A DNA stretch of 64,000 nucleotides from an uncultured Bacteroidales bacterium (GTDB lineage Bacteria; Bacteroidota; Bacteroidia; Bacteroidales; F082): NCBI GenBank assembly GCA_947304185.1, contig CAMZAM010000008.1, positions 1-64,000 of the forward strand. Reading direction: 5' to 3'. The translations under genes were made by a program, and so were the position numbers. Positions 51,790-60,565 of this stretch are shown here, in pieces. The notes below the pieces were generated by a model, which was not told the origin of the DNA, did no database searches, and worked only from the letters and a program-made list of their open reading frames with translations. Numbering within the stretch: position 1 is the stretch's first letter; every line of letters begins with the position of its first letter.

Positions 51790-52356
51790 TTAAGCCTCTG
51801 TGGCTGGTGCTTCAGTTGCTGGAGCCTCTTCTGCTGGAGCTTCCTCTGCGTTTTCTGCATTCTCAGCTGCTGCTTCTGCTGCTTCCTTGGCTGCGAGCTC
51901 GGCCTGCTTCTTGGCGATAGCTTCGGCGCGTGCTGCGTTCACCTTGCTTTCAGCTTCGATTCTAGCCTTCTGGTCAGCTCTCTTCTTCTCGGCTTTTGCC
52001 TTGATTTCGCTAGCTAACTTGGCTTCTTTTTCCTTCATCCATGTCTGGAATTTGACCTCAGCCTGTTCAGCTGTCATAGCGCCCTTCTGGACACCAATCA
52101 TCAAATGCTTCTTCAACATGACACCTTTCTTCGAAAGGATTGAACGGACTGTGTCGGTTGGCTGAGCACCCTTGTTTAACCAATCAAGAGCTTTGTCAAA
52201 ATTCAAATTGATCTCAGCTGGAACTGTTACAGGATTGTAAGTTCCGATTTTTTCAATAAATCTACCATCACGAGGTGCACGACCGTCTGCAATTACAATG
52301 TGATAGAAAGGCTGACCCTTCTTACCATGTCTCTGTAATCTGATTTTTGCTGGCAT
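51790..52356 (-). CDS. rpsP: 30S ribosomal protein S16 with long Ala/Glu-rich C-terminal tail
   Basis: Residues 1 to about 85 are S16 proper ([54 protein letters not shown]). A tail of about 100 residues follows, first Lys/Ala/Glu-rich and probably helical, then ending in repeated [18 protein letters not shown]. Long tails on S16 are known in Bacteroidota, but this one exceeds the core in length. It is monocistronic, with its own promoter and a hairpin in the leader. Confidence 0.95.
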   Translation of the reverse strand: MPAKIRLQRHGKKGQPFYHIVIADGRAPRDGRFIEKIGTYNPVTVPAEINLNFDKALDWLNKGAQPTDTVRSILSKKGVMLKKHLMIGVQKGAMTAEQAEVKFQTWMKEKEAKLASEIKAKAEKKRADQKARIEAESKVNAARAEAIAKKQAELAAKEAAEAAAENAENAEEAPAEEAPATEAPATEA

Positions 52357-52394
52357 AAAATTACTTTTTTAATTGATTTATAATTAGTTAACCC

Positions 52395-52411
52395 AAATCT
52401 ACCCGAGATTT
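52395..52411 (-). promoter_or_regulatory. Small hairpin in the rpsP leader
   Basis: AAATCT and AGATTT flank a five-base loop within the ~60-base rpsP leader. It is short and could be chance, but a ribosomal-protein leader element is possible. Confidence 0.3.
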
Positions 52412-52418
52412 GCGGCTG

Positions 52419-52426
52419 CAAAAGTA
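52419..52426 (-). promoter_or_regulatory. -7 element upstream of rpsP
   Basis: The minus strand reads TACTTTTG, 62 bases before the ATG at 52356. Confidence 0.65.
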
Positions 52427-52537
52427 CAAAAAATTTCAATATCTACAACATTTTTCTGAAAATAATTTACTAAGTATTTGATTTTCTTAAAATTAAAAAA
52501 ATGTTTATGAAAATGTAAAAATATTCGAAAAAATTCA

Positions 52538-52545
52538 TATCTTTG
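52538..52545 (+). promoter_or_regulatory. -7 element upstream of dnaE
   Basis: TATCTTTG lies 65 bases before the dnaE ATG. The rest of the 254-base gap between rpsP and dnaE is AT-rich and shows nothing else. Confidence 0.65.
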
Positions 52546-52610
52546 AAGGTTGATTTCATTGTAAAAATACCACTGATAATCAATAAAATTGAGTAGAAAA
52601 AGATAAAATT

Positions 52611-55600
52611 ATGTTTCTGATTTTCGACACCGAGACCACAGGCTTGCCTCTGCTGAATAACGCCCCGCTGACCAACTTCGACAACTGGCCGCGAATGGTT
52701 CAGATTGCATGGCAACTGCACGACGAGCTCGGTAACTTCGTCGAAGCCCAGAATCATATCGTGCGTCCGGATGGTTTCGAAATTCCTATCAAGGCCAAAC
52801 TGGTGCACGGCATATCTACTGAATACGCCCTTGAACACGGCGAAGCGCTTACCGATGTCTTGAATATGTTCCTCGAAGCGGCAAAGAAAGCCAAATACCT
52901 CGTCGGACATAACATCAACTTCGATCTCAGCATCGTAGGCTGCGAATTTCTGCGCGACCGAGGCGAGAATCCTTTGCCAGATTGGAAAATCGTAGACACC
53001 TGCACCGAAAAGACAGCAGCATTTTGCCAGTTCCCAGGTGGCGGTCATGGACGCTTCAAACTTCCTAAACTCATTGATTTTCACAAGCTTCTGTTCGGAG
53101 AAGACTTCAGCTCGGCTCATAACGCCTGCGCTGATGTGGAGGCTACAGCACGCGTGTTCCTTGAATGTGTCCGTCTCGGAGTGCTCGATAATACTGACAT
53201 CCCAGAAGGAGATGAGTTCTTTAAAAAGTTTAAAGAGGCGAATCCCGATGTAATGAAATCTGTCGGAATCGAGATAAAACCGAATTACGAGGTTCAAGAA
53301 GAACCCCCAATAGAGGCAAAAGTTGAGGAAAAACCTGTGGAAACGCCAGATAAACCTGATGAAATCAAGTTTACACATCTGCACGTCCACTCGCATTTCT
53401 CAATCCTCGACGGAATGTCGAAGATCCCGGATCTGGTCAATAAATGTCTGAAATACAACATGTACGCCATGGCGCTAACTGATCATGGTAACATGTTTGG
53501 AATCAAAGAGTTAGCTGATTATTCTGATAAGGTCAATGGAAAAGTAAAAGATAAGATAAAGGAACAAGAGGCTATTTTAAAAAAAGAAGACGCTACCGAA
53601 GAGGAGAAAGCCGCTGCTAATCAGGAGATTGAGAAGCTTAACAAGCAGTTCTTTAAGCCTATTTTCGGTACTGAGGCTTATTGCGCTCCAGTGAATATCG
53701 CTAAACGTGAAGGTCGTAACGACCGCGGATGGCACCTTATCTTATTGGCAAAGAACAAGACCGGCTACAAAAACCTCTGTAAGCTGGCATCAATAGCATA
53801 TACTGACGGTTTCTACTATAACCCGCGTATCGACCACTCGCTTTTGGAGAAATATCACGAGGGAATTATCGCGAGTTCGGCTTGTCTCGGTGGCGAGGTG
53901 CCGCAGAAGATTATGAACGGCGACATCAAAGGCGCTGAAGAGACGATAATGTGGTTTAAATCGTTGTTTGGCGACGATTATTACCTTGAGCTTCAACGAC
54001 ATAAGACCGATAAGCCTGGCGGTGACACAGAAGTATATGCACGTCAGGTGGAGGTCAATAAAGTCATTTTGGAACTGGCGAAAAAGACCAATACCAAGGT
54101 CATCTGCACCAACGATGCGCATTTCGTTGAGGAGGAACATGGCGAGGCTCACGACCGCTTGATTTGCTTGAGCACAGGCAAAGACCTCGACGACCCGACA
54201 CGAATGCATTACACCAAGCAGGAATGGCTTAAGACGCCAGAAGAGATGTACAAGATTTTCTCTGATGTGCCGGAAGCCCTTGCAAACACTATGGAAATCG
54301 CCGATAAGGTGGAGTCGTATTCCATCAATTCCGACCCGATAATGCCGGAGTTCGACATCCCGAAGGAGTTCGGGACAGTTGAGGAATACAAGAAAAAATT
54401 CACCGAAGAGGATTTGTTCAACGAGTTCACGCGCAACGAACACGACGAGGTGGTGATGAGTCAGGAGGCGGCAGAGAAGAAGATCAAGAAAATGGGTGGC
54501 TACGAGAAGTTGTACCGTATCAAACTTGAGGCTGACTATCTCGCGAAACTGGCTTGGGAAGGCGCTAAGATGCGCTACGGCGAAAATCTCACCGATGAGC
54601 AGAAGGAACGTATCAACTTCGAGCTGCATACCATGAAATCGATGGGATTCCCGGGTTACTTCCTCATCGTGGCGGATTATATCCGTGGCGCACGTGAAGA
54701 ACTGGGCGTTTCTGTCGGTCCGGGTCGTGGCTCGGCCGCAGGCTCCGTTGTGGCTTACTGCTTGAAAATCACTGATGTAGACCCGCTGAAATACGACTTG
54801 CTGTTTGAGCGTTTCCTTAATCCTGACCGTATCTCATTGCCTGATATCGACGTTGACTTCGATGATGACGGACGTGGTAAGGTACTCGACTGGATCACTC
54901 AGAAATACGGCAAAGAGAAGGTGGCGCACATCATCACCTACGGCACGATGGCAGCAAAATCGGCCATCCAGGATGTGAGCCGTGTGCAGAAGATTCCGCT
55001 GTCAGAAGTTGCTACCATCAAGAGTTATATCCCTGATCGCAGCTTCCCTGATAACATCAAGGATGAAAAGGGTAAGTCGCCGAAGGTGAACCTCAAAAAC
55101 TGCTACAAATACGTGCCTCAGTTAAAAGAAATGCTTGAGGGCGATAATGAAAATGTGTCGTCAATGCTAACGTATGCTGAGGAACTCGAAGATACGAACC
55201 GTCAGGTGGGCATACATGCTTGCGGCGTCATCATCGGTGCTGATGACCTGACGAAATTCGCACCTGTCTGTACCATCAAAGATAAGGATACAGGCGAGGA
55301 TGTGCTTGTCACTCAATACGATGGACACGTGGTTGAGAACGTCGGTCTTATTAAGATGGACTTCCTTGGCTTGAAGACCTTGACGCAGATTAAAGACGCT
55401 CTCGCCAATATCAAGAAAACACATGGCATAGACCTCGATATCGACCATATCCCGATTGACGATAAGGAGACTTTCGCTCTGTTCAGTTCGGGTAATACCA
55501 TCGGCACGTTCCAGTTTGAATCGCCTGGCATGCAGAAATATCTGAAAGAGCTGCAACCCACTGTGTTTGAGGATCTTATCGCTATGAATGCGCTCTATCG

Positions 55601-57200
55601 TCCGGGCCCGATGGATTACATCCCGAAGTTCATTGCACGTAAGCAAGGCAGGGAACCGATTTCCTACGACTTCCCGGAGATGGAGAAATACCTGAAGGAT
55701 ACCTACGGCGTGACCGTGTATCAGGAGCAGGTGATGCTTCTGTCGCGACAGCTTGCCAACTTCACCCGTGGTGAGTCGGATACCTTGCGTAAAGCTATGG
55801 GTAAGAAGCAGATAGCGAAGATGATGGAGCTCAAGGACAAGTTCATGAAACAAGGTCAGGAGCTTGGTCACGACGCTAAAACGCTCGAGAAGATTTGGAA
55901 TGACTGGGAGAAATTTGCATCGTACGCGTTCAACAAATCGCATGCAACATGTTATTCGTGGATCGCTTATCAGACAGCTTATCTCAAAGCCCATTATCCT
56001 GCAGAATTCATGGCAGCAGTGTTGAATTCGAGCATCCGCGACGCTGAAGAGGTTATCTTCATGCTTGACGAATGTAAACGAATGAAAATCAACGTGTTGC
56101 CGCCTAATGTTAATAGGTCGGAGTATAAGTTTACCGTCGATGAGAAAGGCAATATCTGCTATGGCTTGGGTGGCATCAAGGGCATTGGAGAGGTGGCCGA
56201 TGTCATCAAAGACGAACGAGAGGCCAATGGCCGTTTCACCAGTTTTGCCGATTTCATGGCGAGAGTGGGAGCGAAGAGCCTTAATAGAAAAGTGTTGGAA
56301 CAGCTAGCAAGAGCAGGCGCTTTCAGCGATTTTACGGAGCTTCATCGTGCAGCATATTTCTATATCGCTCCAGGCGAGAAGATGAATTTCATCGAGAAGT
56401 CGATAAAGCAGGTAAACGCGAGCAACGAACGTAAAAACAATGCTCAGATCGACCTCTTCGGAGAGCTTGAGGCCGCTGGTGGTGACGACTTGTTTAAACT
56501 CGATATCCCTGAATGCGAACACTGGTCGAACATCAAGATGTTGGAAGAGGAAAAAGACGCCATCGGATTCTTCCTTAGCTCGCATCCGCTTGACGCTTAT
56601 GAATATACGATAAGGTATTTCATCGATACTAAGCTGGAGAATCTGCAAAATGTCATACAAAATAAGAAAGGTGTTACGGTTCATATCGCCGGAATAGTGA
56701 CTAACTCGGTCGATATGACTACCAAGGCAGGTAAGGCTTTCGGTAAGTATAGCATTGAGGATCAGACAGGTAGCTATGATTTCCCTCTCTTCAGCGAGAC
56801 ATATCTAAAATTCAAACATTTGTTCGTCTTAGGTACACCGCTGATGATTACAGGAATCGTTCAGGAACCTTATTATAACAGGGATTTGCCAGACGATAAG
56901 AAACGTCCTAATGAGCTTAAGATACTGGATGTAACTCTGCTTGAGACTGTGTTTGATAAATCGAAGCGCGAGGCGAAATTCTGCTTGGATATCAATAAGT
57001 TAACAAGCGAAAACGTGAAGGCGGTCATCGATATCTTCAAGGAAAACCCTGGAAATCAGCCGTATTCAATGATGTTGGTTGACAAGAAGCACAACATGAC
57101 TTGCTCGACGCATCCTGAGAAAGGCAAGATCAATGCTGAGGCGGTTTTCAAAAAAATGAACGATTATAGCGATTTAATAACTTACGATTTGTTAAAATAA
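52611..57200 (+). CDS. dnaE: DNA polymerase III alpha subunit fused to an N-terminal DEDDh exonuclease
   Basis: Replicative polymerase, 1529 aa. Residues 1 to about 195 are a DnaQ-like exonuclease with complete motifs (FDTETTG, HNINFDLSI, HNACADVEATA). A PHP domain starts at about 257 (FTHLHVHSHFSILDGMSK, MALTDHGNMFG) and keeps its metal ligands. The polymerase core has PGRGSAAGSVVAYCL and the catalytic PDIDVDFDDDGRGKV, then HhH and OB parts toward the end (VTVHIAGIVTNSVDMTTK). A built-in exonuclease could provide proofreading in cis. It is followed after 31 bases by trxA, which has its own promoter. Confidence 0.95.
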   Translation: MFLIFDTETTGLPLLNNAPLTNFDNWPRMVQIAWQLHDELGNFVEAQNHIVRPDGFEIPIKAKLVHGISTEYALEHGEALTDVLNMFLEAAKKAKYLVGHNINFDLSIVGCEFLRDRGENPLPDWKIVDTCTEKTAAFCQFPGGGHGRFKLPKLIDFHKLLFGEDFSSAHNACADVEATARVFLECVRLGVLDNTDIPEGDEFFKKFKEANPDVMKSVGIEIKPNYEVQEEPPIEAKVEEKPVETPDKPDEIKFTHLHVHSHFSILDGMSKIPDLVNKCLKYNMYAMALTDHGNMFGIKELADYSDKVNGKVKDKIKEQEAILKKEDATEEEKAAANQEIEKLNKQFFKPIFGTEAYCAPVNIAKREGRNDRGWHLILLAKNKTGYKNLCKLASIAYTDGFYYNPRIDHSLLEKYHEGIIASSACLGGEVPQKIMNGDIKGAEETIMWFKSLFGDDYYLELQRHKTDKPGGDTEVYARQVEVNKVILELAKKTNTKVICTNDAHFVEEEHGEAHDRLICLSTGKDLDDPTRMHYTKQEWLKTPEEMYKIFSDVPEALANTMEIADKVESYSINSDPIMPEFDIPKEFGTVEEYKKKFTEEDLFNEFTRNEHDEVVMSQEAAEKKIKKMGGYEKLYRIKLEADYLAKLAWEGAKMRYGENLTDEQKERINFELHTMKSMGFPGYFLIVADYIRGAREELGVSVGPGRGSAAGSVVAYCLKITDVDPLKYDLLFERFLNPDRISLPDIDVDFDDDGRGKVLDWITQKYGKEKVAHIITYGTMAAKSAIQDVSRVQKIPLSEVATIKSYIPDRSFPDNIKDEKGKSPKVNLKNCYKYVPQLKEMLEGDNENVSSMLTYAEELEDTNRQVGIHACGVIIGADDLTKFAPVCTIKDKDTGEDVLVTQYDGHVVENVGLIKMDFLGLKTLTQIKDALANIKKTHGIDLDIDHIPIDDKETFALFSSGNTIGTFQFESPGMQKYLKELQPTVFEDLIAMNALYRPGPMDYIPKFIARKQGREPISYDFPEMEKYLKDTYGVTVYQEQVMLLSRQLANFTRGESDTLRKAMGKKQIAKMMELKDKFMKQGQELGHDAKTLEKIWNDWEKFASYAFNKSHATCYSWIAYQTAYLKAHYPAEFMAAVLNSSIRDAEEVIFMLDECKRMKINVLPPNVNRSEYKFTVDEKGNICYGLGGIKGIGEVADVIKDEREANGRFTSFADFMARVGAKSLNRKVLEQLARAGAFSDFTELHRAAYFYIAPGEKMNFIEKSIKQVNASNERKNNAQIDLFGELEAAGGDDLFKLDIPECEHWSNIKMLEEEKDAIGFFLSSHPLDAYEYTIRYFIDTKLENLQNVIQNKKGVTVHIAGIVTNSVDMTTKAGKAFGKYSIEDQTGSYDFPLFSETYLKFKHLFVLGTPLMITGIVQEPYYNRDLPDDKKRPNELKILDVTLLETVFDKSKREAKFCLDINKLTSENVKAVIDIFKENPGNQPYSMMLVDKKHNMTCSTHPEKGKINAEAVFKKMNDYSDLITYDLLK

Positions 57201-57201
57201 T

Positions 57202-57209
57202 TATCTTTG
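57202..57209 (+). promoter_or_regulatory. -7 element upstream of trxA
   Basis: TATCTTTG lies 22 bases before the ATG at 57232, directly after the dnaE stop. Confidence 0.7.
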
Positions 57210-57231
57210 CAACAACTAAAAATTTAATATT

Positions 57232-57549
57232 ATGGCAGTACATATCACAGAAGAAAACTTCGAGGCTGAAGTCTTGAAGTCGGAACTCCCAGTAATGGTT
57301 GACTTTGGTGCAACATGGTGCGGTCCATGCCGCATGATTGCTCCTTATATGGATCAGCTCTCAGACGAATTTGCTGGCAAGGCAAAAGTGGCAAAAGTCG
57401 ACGTTGACGAATGCCCAGGAGTGTCAGCAAAATTTGGCATCAGAAACGTCCCGACAGTCCTGTTTTTCAAGAACGGTGAAATCGTCGACAAGAACGTCGG
57501 TGCAGCTCCAAAAGCAGCGTTTGAAGAAAAGCTGAAGAAATTAATTTAG
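57232..57549 (+). CDS. trxA: Thioredoxin
   Basis: 105-aa cytoplasmic thioredoxin. The redox motif is FGATWCGPCRMIAPYM, the cis-proline is in RNVPTVLFFKNGEIV, and the C-terminus GAAPKAAFEEKLKKLI is complete. No signal peptide. It serves as a general disulfide reductant. The stop TAG is followed at once by a GTTAAAAG array. Confidence 0.96.
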   Translation: MAVHITEENFEAEVLKSELPVMVDFGATWCGPCRMIAPYMDQLSDEFAGKAKVAKVDVDECPGVSAKFGIRNVPTVLFFKNGEIVDKNVGAAPKAAFEEKLKKLI

Positions 57550-57623
57550 TTAAAAGAGGAAAGTTAAAAGTTAAAAGAGGGTGCAATTAAATATCTATTA
57601 ACCTTTATCTTTTAACTTTTAAC
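57549..57623. repeat. GTTAAAAG array with 16-bp perfect inverted repeat between trxA and the DUF58 gene
   Basis: GTTAAAAGTTAAAAGA at 57563-57578 is the exact reverse complement of 57608-57623, with a 29-base spacer. The array starts at the trxA stop codon and ends seven bases before the DUF58 ATG. Confidence 0.85.
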
Positions 57624-57629
57624 CAAGAT

Positions 57630-58556
57630 ATGATTGATAAAAACAACATTGCTCCTCTTGGGAGTCTCGAGTTTCATGCCCGACAGATTGTCGAGGGCTT
57701 CATCACGGGACTTCACAAGAGTCCGTTTCATGGGTTTTCAGTCGAGTTTGCGGAACATCGCTTGTATAACACTGGCGAGCCAATCCGTAATATCGACTGG
57801 AAACTTTATGGTCGGACCGAAAAACTGTTTGTGAAACGTTATGAGGAGGAGACCAACCTCCGTTGCCAGCTTGTGGTGGATACAAGCTCAAGCATGTATT
57901 TTCCTGTAAAACAAAGACTTGACTATCAAAATCCTAACAAACTTTGGTTTGCTGTTTACAGTGCCGCTGCATTGATGGAGTTGATGCGCCGTCAGCGTGA
58001 CGCAGTGGGTCTTGATTTGTTTGACGACGATGTGACGATTCACACCGAGGCGAAGCTCGCTCCAGTTCATATCAATATGATTTACAATGAGTTGGCGAAA
58101 CTGTTGTTGCCTTACAACAAGAACGATAAGAAAGAGACCAACGCCACTGCTTGTCTGCACAAAATCGCAGAGATGACGCACAAACGTTCGCTCGTCATCA
58201 TCTTCAGCGACATGCTTGAAAATATGGCCAGTTACGCCGATTTGTTTGCGGCTCTTGAACATCTGCGTTATAACAAACACGAGGTGGTTTTGTTCCATGT
58301 ACACGACGGACTTCTCGAGCAGAAGCTGGAATTTGAGAACCGTCCGTATCGTTTTGTCGACCTCGAATCTGGCGACGTGGCTAAGCTCAACCCGACTGAG
58401 GTTAAGGAGAAATACGAGCAAATCATGAAGGCGCGGAAAGACGAGCTACTGCGCCATTGCTACCAATACCAAATCGACTACGTCGAGGCCGACATCAACA
58501 AGCTGTATGACCAGGTGCTGACAGCCTATCTGATAAAACGCGAAAAGTTATATTAA
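57630..58556 (+). CDS. DUF58 (vWA-like) protein
   Basis: 308-aa DUF58 protein: LGSLEFHARQIVEGFITGLH, the core GEPIRNIDWKLYGRTEKLFV and a vWA-type metal site VVDTSSSMYFP, then SLVIIFSDMLEN. Such proteins normally act beside a MoxR AAA+ ATPase in BatA-type systems tied to cell-envelope stress; no moxR or batA gene lies next to it here. No membrane helix is seen. It is convergent with the HhH gene, only two bases apart. Confidence 0.9.
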   Translation: MIDKNNIAPLGSLEFHARQIVEGFITGLHKSPFHGFSVEFAEHRLYNTGEPIRNIDWKLYGRTEKLFVKRYEEETNLRCQLVVDTSSSMYFPVKQRLDYQNPNKLWFAVYSAAALMELMRRQRDAVGLDLFDDDVTIHTEAKLAPVHINMIYNELAKLLLPYNKNDKKETNATACLHKIAEMTHKRSLVIIFSDMLENMASYADLFAALEHLRYNKHEVVLFHVHDGLLEQKLEFENRPYRFVDLESGDVAKLNPTEVKEKYEQIMKARKDELLRHCYQYQIDYVEADINKLYDQVLTAYLIKREKLY

Positions 58557-58558
58557 CG

Positions 58559-60565
58559 TCACATTTTCCAGATTATCTGGATTTTCCCTTCAGTTCTAAC
58601 ATTTCCCTCTATCTTTTCCAATCCGCTACCTATTTCATTGACGTCGCTGTAGATAGTGCAGCCGATCTTTGCGTTTATGGCGATTCCCCATCGGAGCTTT
58701 ACCTTTCCTAAAAGATAGAGTCTCATACCCTTATGATAAAGACTACCGATTGAAAACGAGTTTAGTATGTCATTTTCGTAAGCGTAGACGGCGCCTTTGG
58801 GACTGTCGAACAACGCATAACGGAAGGCGAAACTGTAAGGTCGATTCTCTGGATTATATAGAATATCCTGATAAATGAGATAGCATGTGCCATTTTTCGG
58901 CACATCTTTATTGGTTGTTAATTCTACACGATTTTTTAATATATAATCGCTGCCGACAGGGTAGGTGACGTGAAAACGAAGCGACATCTTGCGGTCGTGA
59001 ATTATAGAGCGCATATATGTGTTTTCACTTGGACCGTTTTTCTCCTTGTCTTTATATCGTAAATGAATGAAAAACAACGATTTACTATTAATTTGATGCT
59101 CAACCTGAAGGTTGTAATCTTGCGCTCGACTTGGTGCATAGGCTGAGGTCTTGACCCAGTCGGATTGTGGGAAATCGGCGGTAGCTATAAGTCGCCAACG
59201 TGGTGCAAACGTGATTGAGGTTGAGAGGTAAAGCCCTTTTTCATTGCGAGGACTACCAGAAGCGAAGGCGTTGCTGTAAAAGTTCTGATTTTTTTTATCA
59301 TAATATCTGTAAAGCACAGTAAAATCTATGTATCCTGCAGGTTGAATGGTGGTACCGATCAATGCGGCAGGAGCTTTGTTATCACTTATGGCAGCTTCAC
59401 CGTAGAAAGCTATCTTTCGTAGCACATAATAGAAGTCAACACCTTGATTTACAAGCGTTCTACCCCGAAAGTAAAAAGTGTTGTAAAGCCGTGGATCGGG
59501 GCTGAGTTCACAACTTAAAAGAGTTTTATGAACGGTATAGCCGATCTGGAAATTTGAGTTTCGATAGCTGATGTTTCCTCCAAATAACTGTTGCGTAATC
59601 GCATGACGGTCAGCGAGTTCACTCTCAGTGCAATGTAGTCCCGTCTGTTGCAGCGAAGTCACCACCAACGGCTCACCGAGGCTGTCGACGACGCTGACAT
59701 TGGCATCGGCTTTTTTGTTGGAGTAGAAGATTGTAAGATCGAACTTCCTGTAATTTAAGGTAGTTGCAACACCTCTAAGATATCTTGCTTCGTTAGCCGA
59801 TTTTGAGGCTCGTATCTTTTTGCTTTTTCTCAAGAGTGAGCCTCCGCTAGCCGCAAATGCCATGCCTGAACCCATCGTAACTCCTTGACCAAAAGCGAGT
59901 TGATAGTCACCAAGCGCCAGCGTCTTAACAAATTCCAAGTCATGCACGACGCAATGAAATGACACGAAATCGAGGATGTTTTTCTCGCCGGCGTCTTTCT
60001 CCATCGCGAATCCTAATTCTAGCTTGTCACGCGAGGTGAAGCTGTATCTCAGTAACATTTTTCGAGGACTTCCAAGATATTTATCCTCTTTGTAACCTTC
60101 TTTTTCGTTAAAACACTGTTCAACTTGAAAAATCGTCTGATGCTTGCCGTATTTCAACAGATTTTTCACTCGAAATTTCTCGTTTTCGTGGGGTTTTTCA
60201 AAGCAAATCAGAGGTTTTATAATATTGATTGTCATCTCGTCGATGCCTTCAATGAAACTCAACTCATCAATCATAGTAATGTCGCCGAAATTCTTTCTAT
60301 ACGCATTTATATTCTCAATGATAAACACATTAACTAAATGTAACTCAATGAGTTGATTCAATTCTTCCTCATTATTGATATTGATTTTATTCTCAAAAAT
60401 AGTCCAATAGTTTTCAATAAGATCGGTGAAGTCAATTTCTTCGGCGTTATCATCATTTTCAAGCATCCGCTCAATTTGGTCGACGATGATATCATCAGTA
60501 ATGTCGTTTTGCGCGACAGCCAGACACGGAAGTATTATTAATAAATGTATCAGAAACCGTTTCAT
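58559..60565 (-). CDS. Secreted helix-hairpin-helix / beta-barrel outer-membrane protein
   Basis: 668 aa with a signal peptide (LIHLLIILPCLAVAQ). The first ~135 residues contain a degenerate ComEA-like helix-hairpin-helix unit (KININNEEELNQLIELHLVN, then ITMIDELSFIEGIDEMTINI). The rest is beta-strand-rich with alternating aromatic/polar strands and probably an outer-membrane barrel (for example LLRYSFTSRDKLELGFAMEK). Proteins with this layout are common in Bacteroidota but of unknown role; the HhH hints at nucleic-acid contact at the surface. It overlaps the 60562 gene by four bases. Confidence 0.8.
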   Translation of the reverse strand: MKRFLIHLLIILPCLAVAQNDITDDIIVDQIERMLENDDNAEEIDFTDLIENYWTIFENKININNEEELNQLIELHLVNVFIIENINAYRKNFGDITMIDELSFIEGIDEMTINIIKPLICFEKPHENEKFRVKNLLKYGKHQTIFQVEQCFNEKEGYKEDKYLGSPRKMLLRYSFTSRDKLELGFAMEKDAGEKNILDFVSFHCVVHDLEFVKTLALGDYQLAFGQGVTMGSGMAFAASGGSLLRKSKKIRASKSANEARYLRGVATTLNYRKFDLTIFYSNKKADANVSVVDSLGEPLVVTSLQQTGLHCTESELADRHAITQQLFGGNISYRNSNFQIGYTVHKTLLSCELSPDPRLYNTFYFRGRTLVNQGVDFYYVLRKIAFYGEAAISDNKAPAALIGTTIQPAGYIDFTVLYRYYDKKNQNFYSNAFASGSPRNEKGLYLSTSITFAPRWRLIATADFPQSDWVKTSAYAPSRAQDYNLQVEHQINSKSLFFIHLRYKDKEKNGPSENTYMRSIIHDRKMSLRFHVTYPVGSDYILKNRVELTTNKDVPKNGTCYLIYQDILYNPENRPYSFAFRYALFDSPKGAVYAYENDILNSFSIGSLYHKGMRLYLLGKVKLRWGIAINAKIGCTIYSDVNEIGSGLEKIEGNVRTEGKIQIIWKM

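Noticed and set aside
52470-53396. 308-aa minus-strand open frame across the dnaE start
   Set aside because: It overlaps the dnaE exonuclease domain and promoter, and its translation shows no known family.
53790-55994. Two long minus-strand open frames inside dnaE
   Set aside because: Both are shadows of dnaE, which is intact in its own frame.
34221-57623. TTAAAAG-type arrays as CRISPR repeats
   Set aside because: The units are only about seven bases, tandem without spacers, and no cas genes are present.
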